DNA of 64,000 bases from a virus. The stretch is from the IMG/VR virus record IMGVR_UViG_3300047562_003246, positions 1 through 64,000 of that record. One strand, written 5' to 3'. Below are positions 14,376 through 23,008 of this stretch, in pieces. Made by a program: the position numbers and the translations under genes. Numbering within the stretch: position 1 is the stretch's first letter; each line of letters starts with the position of its first letter. The notes under the pieces are model-generated. The model did not search any database and was not told the DNA's origin. It worked only from the letters and a program-made list of their open reading frames with translations.

Positions 14376-17087
14376 ATGATGTCTATCGATTACCAATCTA
14401 TCGCACACCGTTTGTCGAAGCAAGCTGGTTCTCTGCTTAGAACCATTCTTGTTAGCGGACATAGTGGTTCAGGTAAGTCAACGCTAGCCGAGCGACTGGC
14501 GACTAGGCTACAGCAGCCGCTTGTTTCGCTTGATAAACACCCTGCTTGGCACGATCTGTTCCGTTCAGACCCAGAAAGCTTGCACCTTATCAAAGGAACT
14601 CCTGAGCGTAAAAACTTCTTAGCTATTCGAAAAATGATAGCTAATGACGCACTAAGTGGACTTAAAGAACCTACGATTGTTGAAGGCACTCAGTTAGTTG
14701 GTTTGCCTTTCAAAGACCTTGCTCGTTTTGCAAGGGTTTATGTTTCTACGCCTTTACGTCAGTTACTTGATCAAAGGATAGCTAGGGTTGAGGCAAAAGC
14801 TTTAGCAAAACAAAAACCATGGGACGAAAGTATCCGTCAGCGTCGTTACGACATGGGAAGACGTATATACAACGACAATTACAGGAGCATGCTTAAGTTC
14901 AAAAACATGCCCGGTACTTTACATTATCGTACTCGCGAAGACTCGCCGGAGGATGTTATTAACTTGCTGCAAAAACAAAGCAGTGAGTATGTGTTTAGTC
15001 GAGTAGATGACCCAGGTGATGGAACTAAGCAGGACTTACGCAAGCGGTTTGACGTTCATCTAGATAACAAGAACGTAGCGTACCTTGTTTATCGCCCAGA
15101 GTCATTCGAGAAAGACGGACCATTCTTATCCGGGCTGTACGTGTCACCAGAACATAGACGGCAAGGATTAGCTAAAAAACTTGTGACTATGCTTGAACGA
15201 GAGCATAAAGGCGAGACTATTAGGTTACTTGCTAATCCGTACAAAGACAAAAATCTGTCGACTCAGGATTTAGTTGCGATGTACAAACATCTTGGTTTTG
15301 ATTCAGACAACAAACGTCAGCCTGCTCGAATGAGTAAAAAAGCTGATGTTGATTTACTGACTGCATTAAAATCAAGAGGTATTGACCTTACTGACCCTGC
15401 GCAGGATCCTACAAAAAAAGGAATCTTTGGACAGCTCAGGCGATCGTTTGCTGAGCGATTCAAGCCTATCTCTAATCCGGCCAACATTTCGACAGTATTA
15501 CCAGAACTTGGAAAACCAGCGAGACATTTTATGAGCAATCCACGTTACAGCACTGACTTGGGCCTACATAACAAGCCGAGCTTGTTTACACAGTTTAAGC
15601 AAGCGAACGATCCGTTTGTTCTTGCCAACAGGAGAGAAATACTACCAACACTGGCAGGCCCCAGATACTCTTTTCCTGTAACTAACGATCCAGCTGAGCA
15701 AGAGTTTATGGGTATAGATACTAACCAACCCGTAGACCGCTATGACTATAGGCAATGGGGTAAAACTAACATACCTACAAGACCTGAGCCGTTTGATTCA
15801 TTTATTGACCCTCTAGGAACCGGCCTGCAACGATCTAAGCGAAATGGACGATATGTCGGTAGGCTCCACGATAATGCAAGATTGTTTTGGGAGAAAGATC
15901 TTAATGAGCTGGCAGCTAATATCAACAATTCTCCAGCATCTGTAAACAGCAATTTAGCCGGAATGCCTGTTTATTCTCCACTATCACCAGCTGACTTATC
16001 TCGTAACAATCAAGCAGCCCAACAAGAATTCGGTTCTGGAGTTAATTACCAGAATCAAACAGGAGTTGACAATTTTGATATTACTGACGCAGATGTGTGG
16101 GCTACCAAGCAGCGTCGTTTTTTCGATCCTGATAACCTATTACGTAGTAATCCTGCTCAAGAAGATCGAAATTATTTTTTTGGTCGCGCATTTTCCCAGG
16201 AAGATATAGACAAGGAAACAAGAAGTCGAATTGTTCACAGCATGCCTAGTGTGTATTCACCGCAAAGACCTACGCAAGCTGCTCCCAGTCGTTCCTTGAC
16301 AGAAAACACCCCAGCAACTACGACACCTGTTAGATCAACGACAACCGCAACCCGGCCAACTGTAACTCGATCGACTGCGTCAACGCAATCGTCATCGCCG
16401 CAAGTAAATACAACTACTACTTCTAGTTCTTTGCCGAAATTTACTCCACCATCCAGAACAAATACACCGGTATCGGCTTCAAGTTCACGTAATTTAGCTG
16501 GACCTGCTGTAGCTACAGCGAACTCAGTATCACCAAAAACAACCAGACAAAACGCCATTATTAATACCGTCAGAAATCCTACGACTTACAACGGCATCAG
16601 AGTTAATAATCAAGCCGCTGCGAGAAACAAATCACTCGGACAAACTGATCGGCAAGAACTAGCCAACGCCGGTTTTGGTGTAACTCCAGGCGGAGTAATT
16701 CAACGTACAAATACAAGACGTAGCGTCGGAGGTGGAACGTTCGGCGTAGGTGCAACACCATCACCAGGACAGTCTGGCGAACAAGCATTAAGAACAACAA
16801 CCGGCATACCAACAAGCTCTGTGATTAATCCGCAGAATGTTGTTGCTGGTCGGTCAAGATATGGTCTTGCCGCAGATGGTACATCAAGAATGCCAGCAGG
16901 TCGTCGTGGAATGATCATGGCTAGGACTGATATAAGCGACGAGCAAAAGCAAATGTATTTAAACAAACTAGACGCTTACGAGGCTAGCAAAGGTAGAAAC
17001 AGGTTTATACAAAAACAGTCAGCCGTAATAACACAATATACTTCTGATTTGCTGTATGCTTGGAAAAAGTTAATTGCGCGTAGATAA
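14376..17087 (+). CDS. P-loop kinase / GNAT acetyltransferase fusion with long disordered tail (903 aa)
   Basis: N-terminal LSKQAG tag, then GHSGSGKSTLAERLA (Walker A, about 28-42) with a kinase-like helical lid to about residue 195. Residues about 205-315 form a GNAT domain: FLSGLYVSPEHRRQGLAKKL (acetyl-CoA loop) and MYKHLGFD. Residues 320-800 are Asn/Pro/Thr/Ser-rich and probably disordered, ending in a short helix with QKQSAV. The domain mix resembles phage polyvalent proteins that are injected with DNA. It contains dispersed repeat copy 4 in frame (PAQDPT). Confidence 0.7.
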   Translation: MMSIDYQSIAHRLSKQAGSLLRTILVSGHSGSGKSTLAERLATRLQQPLVSLDKHPAWHDLFRSDPESLHLIKGTPERKNFLAIRKMIANDALSGLKEPTIVEGTQLVGLPFKDLARFARVYVSTPLRQLLDQRIARVEAKALAKQKPWDESIRQRRYDMGRRIYNDNYRSMLKFKNMPGTLHYRTREDSPEDVINLLQKQSSEYVFSRVDDPGDGTKQDLRKRFDVHLDNKNVAYLVYRPESFEKDGPFLSGLYVSPEHRRQGLAKKLVTMLEREHKGETIRLLANPYKDKNLSTQDLVAMYKHLGFDSDNKRQPARMSKKADVDLLTALKSRGIDLTDPAQDPTKKGIFGQLRRSFAERFKPISNPANISTVLPELGKPARHFMSNPRYSTDLGLHNKPSLFTQFKQANDPFVLANRREILPTLAGPRYSFPVTNDPAEQEFMGIDTNQPVDRYDYRQWGKTNIPTRPEPFDSFIDPLGTGLQRSKRNGRYVGRLHDNARLFWEKDLNELAANINNSPASVNSNLAGMPVYSPLSPADLSRNNQAAQQEFGSGVNYQNQTGVDNFDITDADVWATKQRRFFDPDNLLRSNPAQEDRNYFFGRAFSQEDIDKETRSRIVHSMPSVYSPQRPTQAAPSRSLTENTPATTTPVRSTTTATRPTVTRSTASTQSSSPQVNTTTTSSSLPKFTPPSRTNTPVSASSSRNLAGPAVATANSVSPKTTRQNAIINTVRNPTTYNGIRVNNQAAARNKSLGQTDRQELANAGFGVTPGGVIQRTNTRRSVGGGTFGVGATPSPGQSGEQALRTTTGIPTSSVINPQNVVAGRSRYGLAADGTSRMPAGRRGMIMARTDISDEQKQMYLNKLDAYEASKGRNRFIQKQSAVITQYTSDLLYAWKKLIARR
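15399..15412 (+). repeat. Dispersed 14-bp repeat, exact copy 4
   Basis: Inside the kinase/GNAT gene, read in frame as Ala-Gln-Asp-Pro-Thr, in the linker after the GNAT domain. Confidence 0.95.
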
Positions 17088-17101
17088 ATTACGGTATTTG
17101 T

Positions 17102-18109
17102 ATGTTTGATCATCGACGGTTTTCATTATGGCTGCAAAAACAAGCTATCGGCGCTAGATCTTTACGCGCCGCTAAAAGTTTGGCAAGACTTAATGAGAAC
17201 GTGTCGGGTAACACTGCAGCCGTTAAAGAGTTAGCCAGACGTATAGGCAAAGCTAAGTCAGACACTGGTTATCTTCGACAGATATCTCAAAGACGTTTAC
17301 CACATATTGACGCTATTTTGCCTGAAAGTGGAAAATCCACTTACCTGTCTACTCCATCAAGTACGGCTAGATCCCGATCTTTGACACTGAAATACAGGTA
17401 TCAACAGTACTTGGGTAGTTTAGCTAAAAGAAACCCAGGAATATTTTCGCAGCAAGATTGGGATAAATTCAATATAGAAGATAACTTGCCCAGGGTACAA
17501 ACCCCTGAATTTACACAAAGGATAGCTCGTTATGCAGATAGAAAAGAGAAGCGTATATGGGATCGAGTGAAACAGGATCCTGCGCTTATGGAACTTTATA
17601 GACGAAAAAAGTTAGTTGATACCGCTAAAAAAGACATGTACGTTGGGGCTTACGTAGATAGGTCAAGAAGTAATATCAAACCAGTAGATCTTCCTACTGG
17701 GGATAATATGAGATATAAGGGTTTGTTAGAGTTTCCAGCAACACCGCAAAATGAACCGATCTGGTATTCACCTCGACCTGACGTAGCTGAAGGATATAGT
17801 CGTGGCACAGGTGTTGTTGCTGCGACAGATGAAAACACATTGAGAAAATTTGGACCACTTGGCCCTGTAACATCGCATATTAGTACCGATAATAGACTTT
17901 TGCCCGTTAAAAAGACAGGATTTATGGCTAGATTTTTATCAAGGTTCAAAAAACCAAAACCAACTTCACCTGGATTTGAGCAGGTAGCTACTATGCCTCC
18001 GTTGCAACAATGGGCGGATAATCATACGTTCTTTGCAAAAATGCCAGATAATAAATTTAGACAAATGTCGGGTCGCGGTCTGCTTGGGAAAGAAGTAAGC
18101 GATGGTTAG
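17102..18109 (+). CDS. Virion-type protein with possible ART-like motif (335 aa)
   Basis: Its N-terminus contains LQKQAIGARSLRAAKS, matching the two upstream large proteins. The first 190 residues are basic and helical. Residues about 205-260 have KGLLEFPAT and IWYSPRPDVAEGYSRG, which resembles the Ser/Pro-containing strand of ADP-ribosyltransferase-like domains (..FSTSPEVAxxYA). No clear catalytic Glu can be placed, so the assignment is weak. Ends just before a strong terminator. Confidence 0.55.
   Translation: MFDHRRFSLWLQKQAIGARSLRAAKSLARLNENVSGNTAAVKELARRIGKAKSDTGYLRQISQRRLPHIDAILPESGKSTYLSTPSSTARSRSLTLKYRYQQYLGSLAKRNPGIFSQQDWDKFNIEDNLPRVQTPEFTQRIARYADRKEKRIWDRVKQDPALMELYRRKKLVDTAKKDMYVGAYVDRSRSNIKPVDLPTGDNMRYKGLLEFPATPQNEPIWYSPRPDVAEGYSRGTGVVAATDENTLRKFGPLGPVTSHISTDNRLLPVKKTGFMARFLSRFKKPKPTSPGFEQVATMPPLQQWADNHTFFAKMPDNKFRQMSGRGLLGKEVSDG
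17574..17585 (-). repeat. Partial copy of the dispersed repeat (12 bp)
   Basis: AGGATCCTGCGC, the reverse strand of the first 12 bases, inside the previous gene as Gln-Asp-Pro-Ala. The GT end is replaced by AC. Confidence 0.7.
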
Positions 18110-18139
18110 TAGTTTTGACACATAACTCGAAACACACTA

Positions 18140-18171
18140 AGCTACCTAACTCTAGGTAGCTTTTTTTTTTT
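18140..18171 (+). terminator. Intrinsic terminator with T11 tract
   Basis: AGCTACCTA/TAGGTAGCT (9 bp) with a 4-base loop and T11. It closes the 11.5-18.1 kb operon. The next Shine-Dalgarno begins five bases after the T tract. Confidence 0.85.
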
Positions 18172-18190
18172 GAATCAGGAGAATGGAAAG

Positions 18191-18613
18191 ATGGAGACGA
18201 TATCAAGTTTCGAAGCAGTCCTGCTAGGCATCTGCGGAACGTTAGCAGCTAAATGGGTTTGTGAGCGTTTGTTTTGTGGTCACTCGTTTGTTTACTTGCT
18301 AATAAATATCGGTACCAAGAAACGTCGAATGCAGTATTCGTTACTGCGGTTGTGGGAAAAAATTATTTGGGACAGCCAAATGATGGATACCACAATGACG
18401 TTTAACTGCGATAACGATAAAAAAGGTTTCATCAAGTTAAAGGTCAGCTACTGGACAAAGTATGGTGACCAAGCTCAGGTTGAGCATCAATTCACTATTC
18501 ATGAATGGATTTACGATATTGACTCTTGTGTACAACAACTACAGCGTTCAATCGATTCGATCGCGGATAAAGACAGCAGTAACTGTCGTAGATCAAAAAG
18601 TTCAGCTCGCTAA
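18191..18613 (+). CDS. Membrane-anchored unknown protein (140 aa)
   Basis: ATG 18191 has AGGAG about nine bases upstream. One N-terminal membrane segment (AVLLGICGTLAAKWVC) precedes a soluble domain with beta-like LKVSYWTKYGDQAQVEHQF. Its position next to a similar gene at 18644 suggests a duplicated pair. No family recognised. Confidence 0.6.
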   Translation: METISSFEAVLLGICGTLAAKWVCERLFCGHSFVYLLINIGTKKRRMQYSLLRLWEKIIWDSQMMDTTMTFNCDNDKKGFIKLKVSYWTKYGDQAQVEHQFTIHEWIYDIDSCVQQLQRSIDSIADKDSSNCRRSKSSAR

Positions 18614-18643
18614 TCCCTATTTGTTATTTAGAGAGAACACGAC

Positions 18644-19000
18644 ATGTTTAGCTCAGTCAGTTTGATTTTGTTGATAGTTGTTTCTTTGTCGGTGGTGCTT
18701 GATCTGATTAAGGCGATAAAGTTAACAAGACTCATGACTAATAAGAGGTTTGCACATACGATACTTGGTGAATTCGATAATAGCTTTGACGAACTTGATA
18801 TTACGTATTCGTATTGCGGCGCTTCTAGACAAATCAAGCTCAGCATAACTACAGCAGGCGTCAAGAAATCCGACAGTTTCTTGAAAGCGGAAAAAACAGA
18901 GAGTCATGTAGTTATCGGCTCTTTTGCTGCTTTCGCTGATGAGAAGTATCACTTGAATAAGTTTAAAAACTGTTCGAGCAACTTGGAAAAAATAAAATAG
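18644..19000 (+). CDS. Membrane-anchored unknown protein (118 aa)
   Basis: N-terminal membrane segment SVSLILLIVVSLSVVLDLI (residues about 4-22), then a soluble domain with ITYSYCGASRQIKLSITT. Same plan as the preceding gene, though sequence identity looks low. Function unknown. Confidence 0.6.
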   Translation: MFSSVSLILLIVVSLSVVLDLIKAIKLTRLMTNKRFAHTILGEFDNSFDELDITYSYCGASRQIKLSITTAGVKKSDSFLKAEKTESHVVIGSFAAFADEKYHLNKFKNCSSNLEKIK

Positions 19001-19029
19001 TCGTTGCTTACTGGCAAGGAGTGCACAGA

Positions 19030-19221
19030 TTGAACCCGTACGAACCGCCTAAAGAGATAACAGATAATCAAAGTTCTTTAGAACATGACAAGATCGGCGA
19101 TACAGTGATTGAAGTTCTTGTTTTGTTGATTATCGTAGCAGCAGCTATTGTTATGCTGTCTCAAATTATGTTTTTCTTGGTCAATACGCTATTTCAGCTA
19201 GTAGTTAGTAAAACACTCTAG
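19030..19221 (+). CDS. Small membrane protein with TTG start (63 aa)
   Basis: AAGGAG (19016-19021) is eight bases from TTG 19030, giving MNPYEPPKEITDN. A GTG at 19021 would overlap the Shine-Dalgarno. Residues about 26-58 are hydrophobic (VLVLLIIVAAAIVMLSQ), one long or two short membrane spans. Third membrane gene in this operon. Confidence 0.6.
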   Translation: MNPYEPPKEITDNQSSLEHDKIGDTVIEVLVLLIIVAAAIVMLSQIMFFLVNTLFQLVVSKTL

Positions 19222-19257
19222 CGGATATAGTAACTTATTTTCGAAAAGGCTTGAGTT

Positions 19258-19626
19258 ATGCAAATGCGAGTAACCGTGGTTGTCGATCTTGATACAACAG
19301 ATATCGATATCGAAGATGTTCGCGACGAAATTTTATCGGAAGCATGCAAGATACTCATCGCAAATGCTGACGGTATACAGATAGAGCCGGTGGATCCAAA
19401 CGAGACTGCAATCGACTATAAGTCGTTGTTAATTGAGTTGTACAAAGAAACAGACATCCTTGTAACTAATCTGATCGACGCAGGGGAGTTTGGACCTCAA
19501 GAAGATCCAGCGGATGACGACAACAGATATGTTGTAGATGAGGAAGGCGATTATTGGTATACCGACGTTTATAGCGTCAGAGAAAAGTTGCTTGATATTG
19601 AAGCTTTACATATTATTCCAGAGTGA
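19258..19626 (+). CDS. Acidic unknown protein (122 aa)
   Basis: Begins MQMRVTVVVDLDTTDIDIED; strongly acidic, with GEFGPQEDPADDDNRYVVD. The start resembles the phage small proteins of the form MKVxVxVxxDVED. It is three bases upstream of the cysteine-rich gene. No function known. Confidence 0.65.
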   Translation: MQMRVTVVVDLDTTDIDIEDVRDEILSEACKILIANADGIQIEPVDPNETAIDYKSLLIELYKETDILVTNLIDAGEFGPQEDPADDDNRYVVDEEGDYWYTDVYSVREKLLDIEALHIIPE

Positions 19627-19629
19627 AAG

Positions 19630-20043
19630 ATGCAGCTTAAGCATACAAAACCTTGCAACCAGTGCCCATGGCGTAAGGATAGTCCACAGGGTTGGCTTGG
19701 TGGTTATCCTCCAGAGATGTACGCAGATGCGGTAGACAATAACGAAGTACCTGCTTGTCACTTACAAGATAAAGGTCCTGACGATCCGAGAACCGCAATG
19801 TGTGCTGGTGCGCTAGCTACGATGTATATGCAGTGTAAAAGCGCATATAACACGCCTGGAGGTGATGACGCAAGAAAAGCAGTCGGACTGAACATCGATT
19901 GCTTTGCTAATGTTCACGAATTCTATAAGTATCACGCTGGCAAAGACTACAAACCAGCGATATTCAGATTACTTTCTGATATGAACAAGCAACAAAGTAA
20001 GCGATCAACTAGGCGACGAAAGAACTTTAAAAAACAAGGCTGA
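19630..20043 (+). CDS. Cysteine-motif protein, DUF6283-like (137 aa), paralogue A
   Basis: PCNQCPWRKDSPQG, then PACHLQDK and MCAGALATM. This C-x2-CPW...CH...CAG order matches the small family annotated as DUF6283, which probably binds a metal. The C-terminal 20 residues are Lys/Arg-rich. Two relatives lie at 31670 and 33328 in this window. Biochemical role unknown. Confidence 0.7.
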   Translation: MQLKHTKPCNQCPWRKDSPQGWLGGYPPEMYADAVDNNEVPACHLQDKGPDDPRTAMCAGALATMYMQCKSAYNTPGGDDARKAVGLNIDCFANVHEFYKYHAGKDYKPAIFRLLSDMNKQQSKRSTRRRKNFKKQG

Positions 20044-20046
20044 GTT

Positions 20047-20523
20047 ATGCCGGTTAATCTAGTCTCTTATAAACGAGAAATCGGTGGATTGTTGTTTGGA
20101 AATTATTTCTCTAGAGCTGTTTGGCAGAAAGAGGTTAGTGTGATTACCAAAGCAAATTTTCATTTCAGGGTAGTTATCCCTAAAGAAGAAACTGGCCTTG
20201 ATTCGCTGTGTTTTGTGTTCTATCCAGGGTTAGAGTTGGTCAATCACAAAAAGGCTGTACTTAAAGAAGAGTGGATGTACAGCGAGCTTAGCGAAATAGA
20301 CTTCAGGACAGAATTAGATTTACCGGCTGCAGCCTCTTGGCAGATCGTAGGCACTGCGGAAATAGAGGCTGAGTACGACAAAGAAGAACAAACTTTTGAT
20401 AGCGTCATCAAGTTTTTGGACTATGAAATCAGCCAGATTAATGATCTGACGCTCAATCGATATTTACCAGATAGTAATCGTGAAATAAGCGTTAACAATG
20501 ATGAGCGACCAGAAAAAGCTTGA
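20047..20523 (+). CDS. Unknown protein (158 aa)
   Basis: Beta-rich N-terminal half (FHFRVVIPKEETGLDSLCF) and helical acidic end. Overlaps the next gene. No domain recognised. Confidence 0.6.
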   Translation: MPVNLVSYKREIGGLLFGNYFSRAVWQKEVSVITKANFHFRVVIPKEETGLDSLCFVFYPGLELVNHKKAVLKEEWMYSELSEIDFRTELDLPAAASWQIVGTAEIEAEYDKEEQTFDSVIKFLDYEISQINDLTLNRYLPDSNREISVNNDERPEKA

Positions 20524-20869
20524 AGACTTGTACAACGAAATGTACGAGTTAACAAAACCAGAATGCGCAAGTTGCAGAGTGCCATATTCTTGCTGTCACA
20601 ATGCGTACTGCGACATGGCTGAGCAAATAGCTGAGCTGAAAAATATCGACGTGACGCAGTACAAAACAGATCATCCGACGTTACCGTTTATGAGTGACTC
20701 AGGGTGTACGCTTCCTCCTTATTTAAGGCCGTTGTGTACACTGCATACATGTGAAGTCAACGCGTTTGGGTGCAAAAGGGCTGATACAAAATGGACTGAG
20801 AAATATTTTGATCTTCGAGAACAAATCGAAATAACTGAGTTCGAAATAGCAGAGAATAGCGAAAGATAA
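20498..20869 (+). CDS. Cysteine-rich protein (123 aa)
   Basis: ATGATG at 20498/20501. It contains CASCRVPYSCCHNAYC and, later, DSGCTLPPYLRPLCTLHTC then GCK, at least nine cysteines. This arrangement resembles the YkgJ/CxxCxxxCC-type putative zinc- or iron-sulfur-binding clusters. Helical ends. Binding of metal is likely; role unknown. Confidence 0.65.
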   Translation: MMSDQKKLEDLYNEMYELTKPECASCRVPYSCCHNAYCDMAEQIAELKNIDVTQYKTDHPTLPFMSDSGCTLPPYLRPLCTLHTCEVNAFGCKRADTKWTEKYFDLREQIEITEFEIAENSER

Positions 20870-20899
20870 ATTTAGCAGTCGGTTAGACGGGGTAAAGCT

Positions 20900-21151
20900 A
20901 TGAAATGGTACAACAATTTTGTGATCAATGCGTTTGTAGGCTGTTTATTGTTAGCCGCCAGTCCGTTCATTGTGGTATTTACTTACGCGATCTGGGGGCC
21001 GTTATTTGGTGATCCTTATGATGATCAATCTTTAGCGGCAATACCTTGGTTTGTGTTGTTCACGGTACCTGCAGCTGTTGTACTGTTTTTAGTGTTAGTA
21101 GTCATAAGAGTGTCTGTGTGGATGTACAACGGCAAAGATAAATTGCTGTAA
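20900..21151 (+). CDS. Two-span membrane protein (83 aa), paralogue A
   Basis: Membrane spans at about residues 12-32 and 49-71. WFVLFTVPAAVVLFLVLVV matches FFTVPFGVVLFLVSLLG in the protein at 46234, so they are paralogues. Between the spans is a short acidic loop (GDPYDDQSL). Function unknown; small two-span proteins in phages can be holin-like or exclusion proteins. Confidence 0.65.
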   Translation: MKWYNNFVINAFVGCLLLAASPFIVVFTYAIWGPLFGDPYDDQSLAAIPWFVLFTVPAAVVLFLVLVVIRVSVWMYNGKDKLL

Positions 21152-21181
21152 GCATTTAGCATTTAAGTATTAATCACTGAG

Positions 21182-21214
21182 CGTCGAGCTAGGTTGGCTT
21201 GACGTTTTTTTTTT
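21182..21214 (+). terminator. Intrinsic terminator with T10 tract
   Basis: CGTCGAGC/GCTTGACG (8 bp, one wobble) followed by T10, then GAAAGGA and the next ATG. Confidence 0.8.
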
Positions 21215-21225
21215 GAAAGGACATC

Positions 21226-21507
21226 ATGAACGAAAACGTTTTGTTTGCTTTGGCGACGTATGCAAAAATCAATATCGTAGAAGCTTACACTGGTAAGCAG
21301 TTAGGTATGGCTGCTTTGAGTGTCAATGGCTCGCTGGATACGCCTACAGCCGGTTTAATTAAACTTCGTGCCGACAGGATTGAAGAAGTTCGATTCCGGA
21401 TGGATGAGATGCCGGAGGTGTTTTATCGAACGGATGCATCGATCGCTTTTATGAAGCGGAAGAGAGAATCAACAGCTAGACAACTTTCGTTGGTTAGTAC
21501 AAACTAA
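21226..21507 (+). CDS. Small unknown protein (93 aa)
   Basis: Has a strong AAAGGA Shine-Dalgarno. MNENVLFALATYAKINIVE, then DRIEEVRFRMDEMPEVFYR. Mixed alpha/beta; no family recognised. It is a short transcription unit bounded by terminators at 21182 and 21759. Confidence 0.6.
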   Translation: MNENVLFALATYAKINIVEAYTGKQLGMAALSVNGSLDTPTAGLIKLRADRIEEVRFRMDEMPEVFYRTDASIAFMKRKRESTARQLSLVSTN

Positions 21508-21541
21508 CAAACACTGCTCGTTCATTAACAAGGACAGGAAA

Positions 21542-21685
21542 ATGAAGCAATCGAGTCTTGAGTCACGTACGCAGATATGGGTTCTGCTTTGGACGGCGAT
21601 AGTAGTCAGTATGTTGCTTTTCAAGCCTGGGCTTTGGTTGGAAGATGCCAGCTTGTTTCAATGGCTTTGTAGCATCTATCGTTAA
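21542..21685 (+). CDS. Mini membrane protein (47 aa)
   Basis: AAGGACAGGAAA precedes ATG 21542; stop TAA 21683-21685. A single hydrophobic span follows a short polar N-terminus (IWVLLWTAIVVSMLLF). Role unknown. Confidence 0.5.
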   Translation: MKQSSLESRTQIWVLLWTAIVVSMLLFKPGLWLEDASLFQWLCSIYR

Positions 21686-21758
21686 CCCATATTGACACAG
21701 ATTTATTGTTTGCCTAGTTTATTGGTCAGTCCTACGAGTGATCGTAGCGATTTCCTGG

Positions 21759-21796
21759 GAGCTGTCGTGATCAAACCACGACGGCTCTTTTTTTTT
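21759..21796 (+). terminator. Intrinsic terminator with T9 tract
   Basis: GAGCTGTCGTG pairs with CACGACGGCTC, followed by T9. A smaller hairpin CTACGA/TCGTAG lies just upstream. The T tract abuts a dispersed repeat. Confidence 0.85.
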
Positions 21797-21810
21797 GTAG
21801 GATCCTGCGC
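21797..21810 (-). repeat. Dispersed 14-bp repeat, exact copy 5
   Basis: Reverse-strand copy filling the space between the terminator T tract and the Shine-Dalgarno (AAGAGGAG) of the next gene. Confidence 0.95.
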
Positions 21811-21824
21811 TTAAGAGGAGCATT

Positions 21825-22121
21825 ATGTATAAGAACTTTTTAGTGACGGATATTGAGTGGGATACGGAAGCAGAGCCGCAGGAAGATTGCGGATTGCCTA
21901 GTCAAGTACTCGTCGTAAACATCCCACAGGAAGTTTGGTCAAATGAAGACGAGTTGGACAACCAACTGTCAGAACTAACTTCGGATTGTTTTGGGTTTTG
22001 TCATCGTGGTTTTGATTCTTGTGATTTCAATACATTGGAATTAAAACCAAACGGTACGTTGCACGACATGAAGTCATGTATAGCCATAGTTAATTTCACC
22101 ATATACGCCGGATTGTCATGA
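21825..22121 (+). CDS. Small acidic unknown protein (98 aa)
   Basis: Start backed by AGAGGAG. YKNFLVTDIEWDTEAEPQED and CGLPSQVLVVNIPQEV. Resembles short phage proteins of the style 'VTDIxWDTDGE...LP', often of unknown function. Coupled to the next gene by ATGA. Repeat copy 5 lies in its leader. Confidence 0.65.
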   Translation: MYKNFLVTDIEWDTEAEPQEDCGLPSQVLVVNIPQEVWSNEDELDNQLSELTSDCFGFCHRGFDSCDFNTLELKPNGTLHDMKSCIAIVNFTIYAGLS

Positions 22122-22720
22122 CAAAAAGTAACAAGAAGAAGAATCACAAAAGTTCTGCTGTAAAAAAAGAATCACAAGCAATTTGGACTAAGTTTCAGCT
22201 TGTACCATCGATGACGTTTCAAGAAGCTGTCACGCACGTTAAAGAAGCCAATATTCTTGAGACTTACAGAAAGCAGACGGGTAGAGAAATAGACGAGACA
22301 GACGAAGAGATTATTCGACAGTTGGCTAAGAACTTGGTACAGGCAAAGACTTACGTCAACAATCTTTATCAAGTCGCAAGAAGAGATCCGTTGCCAGAAG
22401 AAACATATGATCAAGTTGGGTTTATCCACTTGAGTATTAAGCGGCACGATAAGAAACCGATCGTTAACTGGAATCATCTACAGAGGATCAAAAACGAATT
22501 AGTTGGTCCTGAGTATGAAGCCGTTGAGTTGTTTCCGGCGGAATCGCGTTTGGTTAATATGGCTAACCAGTATCATCTATGGGTGATCAACGATTCGAGG
22601 CAGAGATTTCCTTTCGGTTTTGATTCTGGTAGGCACGCAGGTCCTGGTGTAGAAAATAGCGTTACGACGCAACATTACGAAGACAACGTTCAAGAGCAAA
22701 CAGAGACGGCAAATGAGTAA
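22118..22720 (+). CDS. Unknown protein with DUF7694-like segment (200 aa)
   Basis: The N-terminal tail is basic (KSNKKKNHKSSAVKKE). The centre has VGFIHLSIKRHDKKPIVNWNHLQRIKNELVGPEYEAVELFP with LVNMANQYHLWV. This W-rHlQrIKNEl-G-E.EAvELfPae block is widespread in phage proteins of unknown role. The end is acidic and Gln-rich. The family name is my best recollection. Confidence 0.65.
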   Translation: MTKSNKKKNHKSSAVKKESQAIWTKFQLVPSMTFQEAVTHVKEANILETYRKQTGREIDETDEEIIRQLAKNLVQAKTYVNNLYQVARRDPLPEETYDQVGFIHLSIKRHDKKPIVNWNHLQRIKNELVGPEYEAVELFPAESRLVNMANQYHLWVINDSRQRFPFGFDSGRHAGPGVENSVTTQHYEDNVQEQTETANE

Positions 22721-22973
22721 TACAGTTCCGCACAAAACATTAAGAATGCTTTGTGGCATGTTGGAAACCGGCTGGACACTGCACGTACCCAGCGATACAA
22801 AATTGCGTCCATTTGTTCGTGTAACAGTGAGAGTAGGCGACACAGAAGAACAAAAGGTTATCGAGATCGACTCAGACGATGTGATCGATCTGTTTACGTA
22901 TCGAAAGTTAATCAAAAAAGGATCGTACGCGACCGAAGATAAGGTTACAGTAGTAGCTTACGCACTGGGGTAG
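22713..22973 (+). CDS. Small unknown protein (86 aa)
   Basis: Starts within the previous stop region (ATGAGTAAT). MLCGMLETGWTLHVPSDTK and VTVRVGDTEEQKVIEIDSD look beta-rich. No family recognised. Confidence 0.6.
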   Translation: MSNTVPHKTLRMLCGMLETGWTLHVPSDTKLRPFVRVTVRVGDTEEQKVIEIDSDDVIDLFTYRKLIKKGSYATEDKVTVVAYALG

Positions 22974-23008
22974 CTTTTGCTATTTACGTAAGCCGCAAAG
23001 GACTAGGC

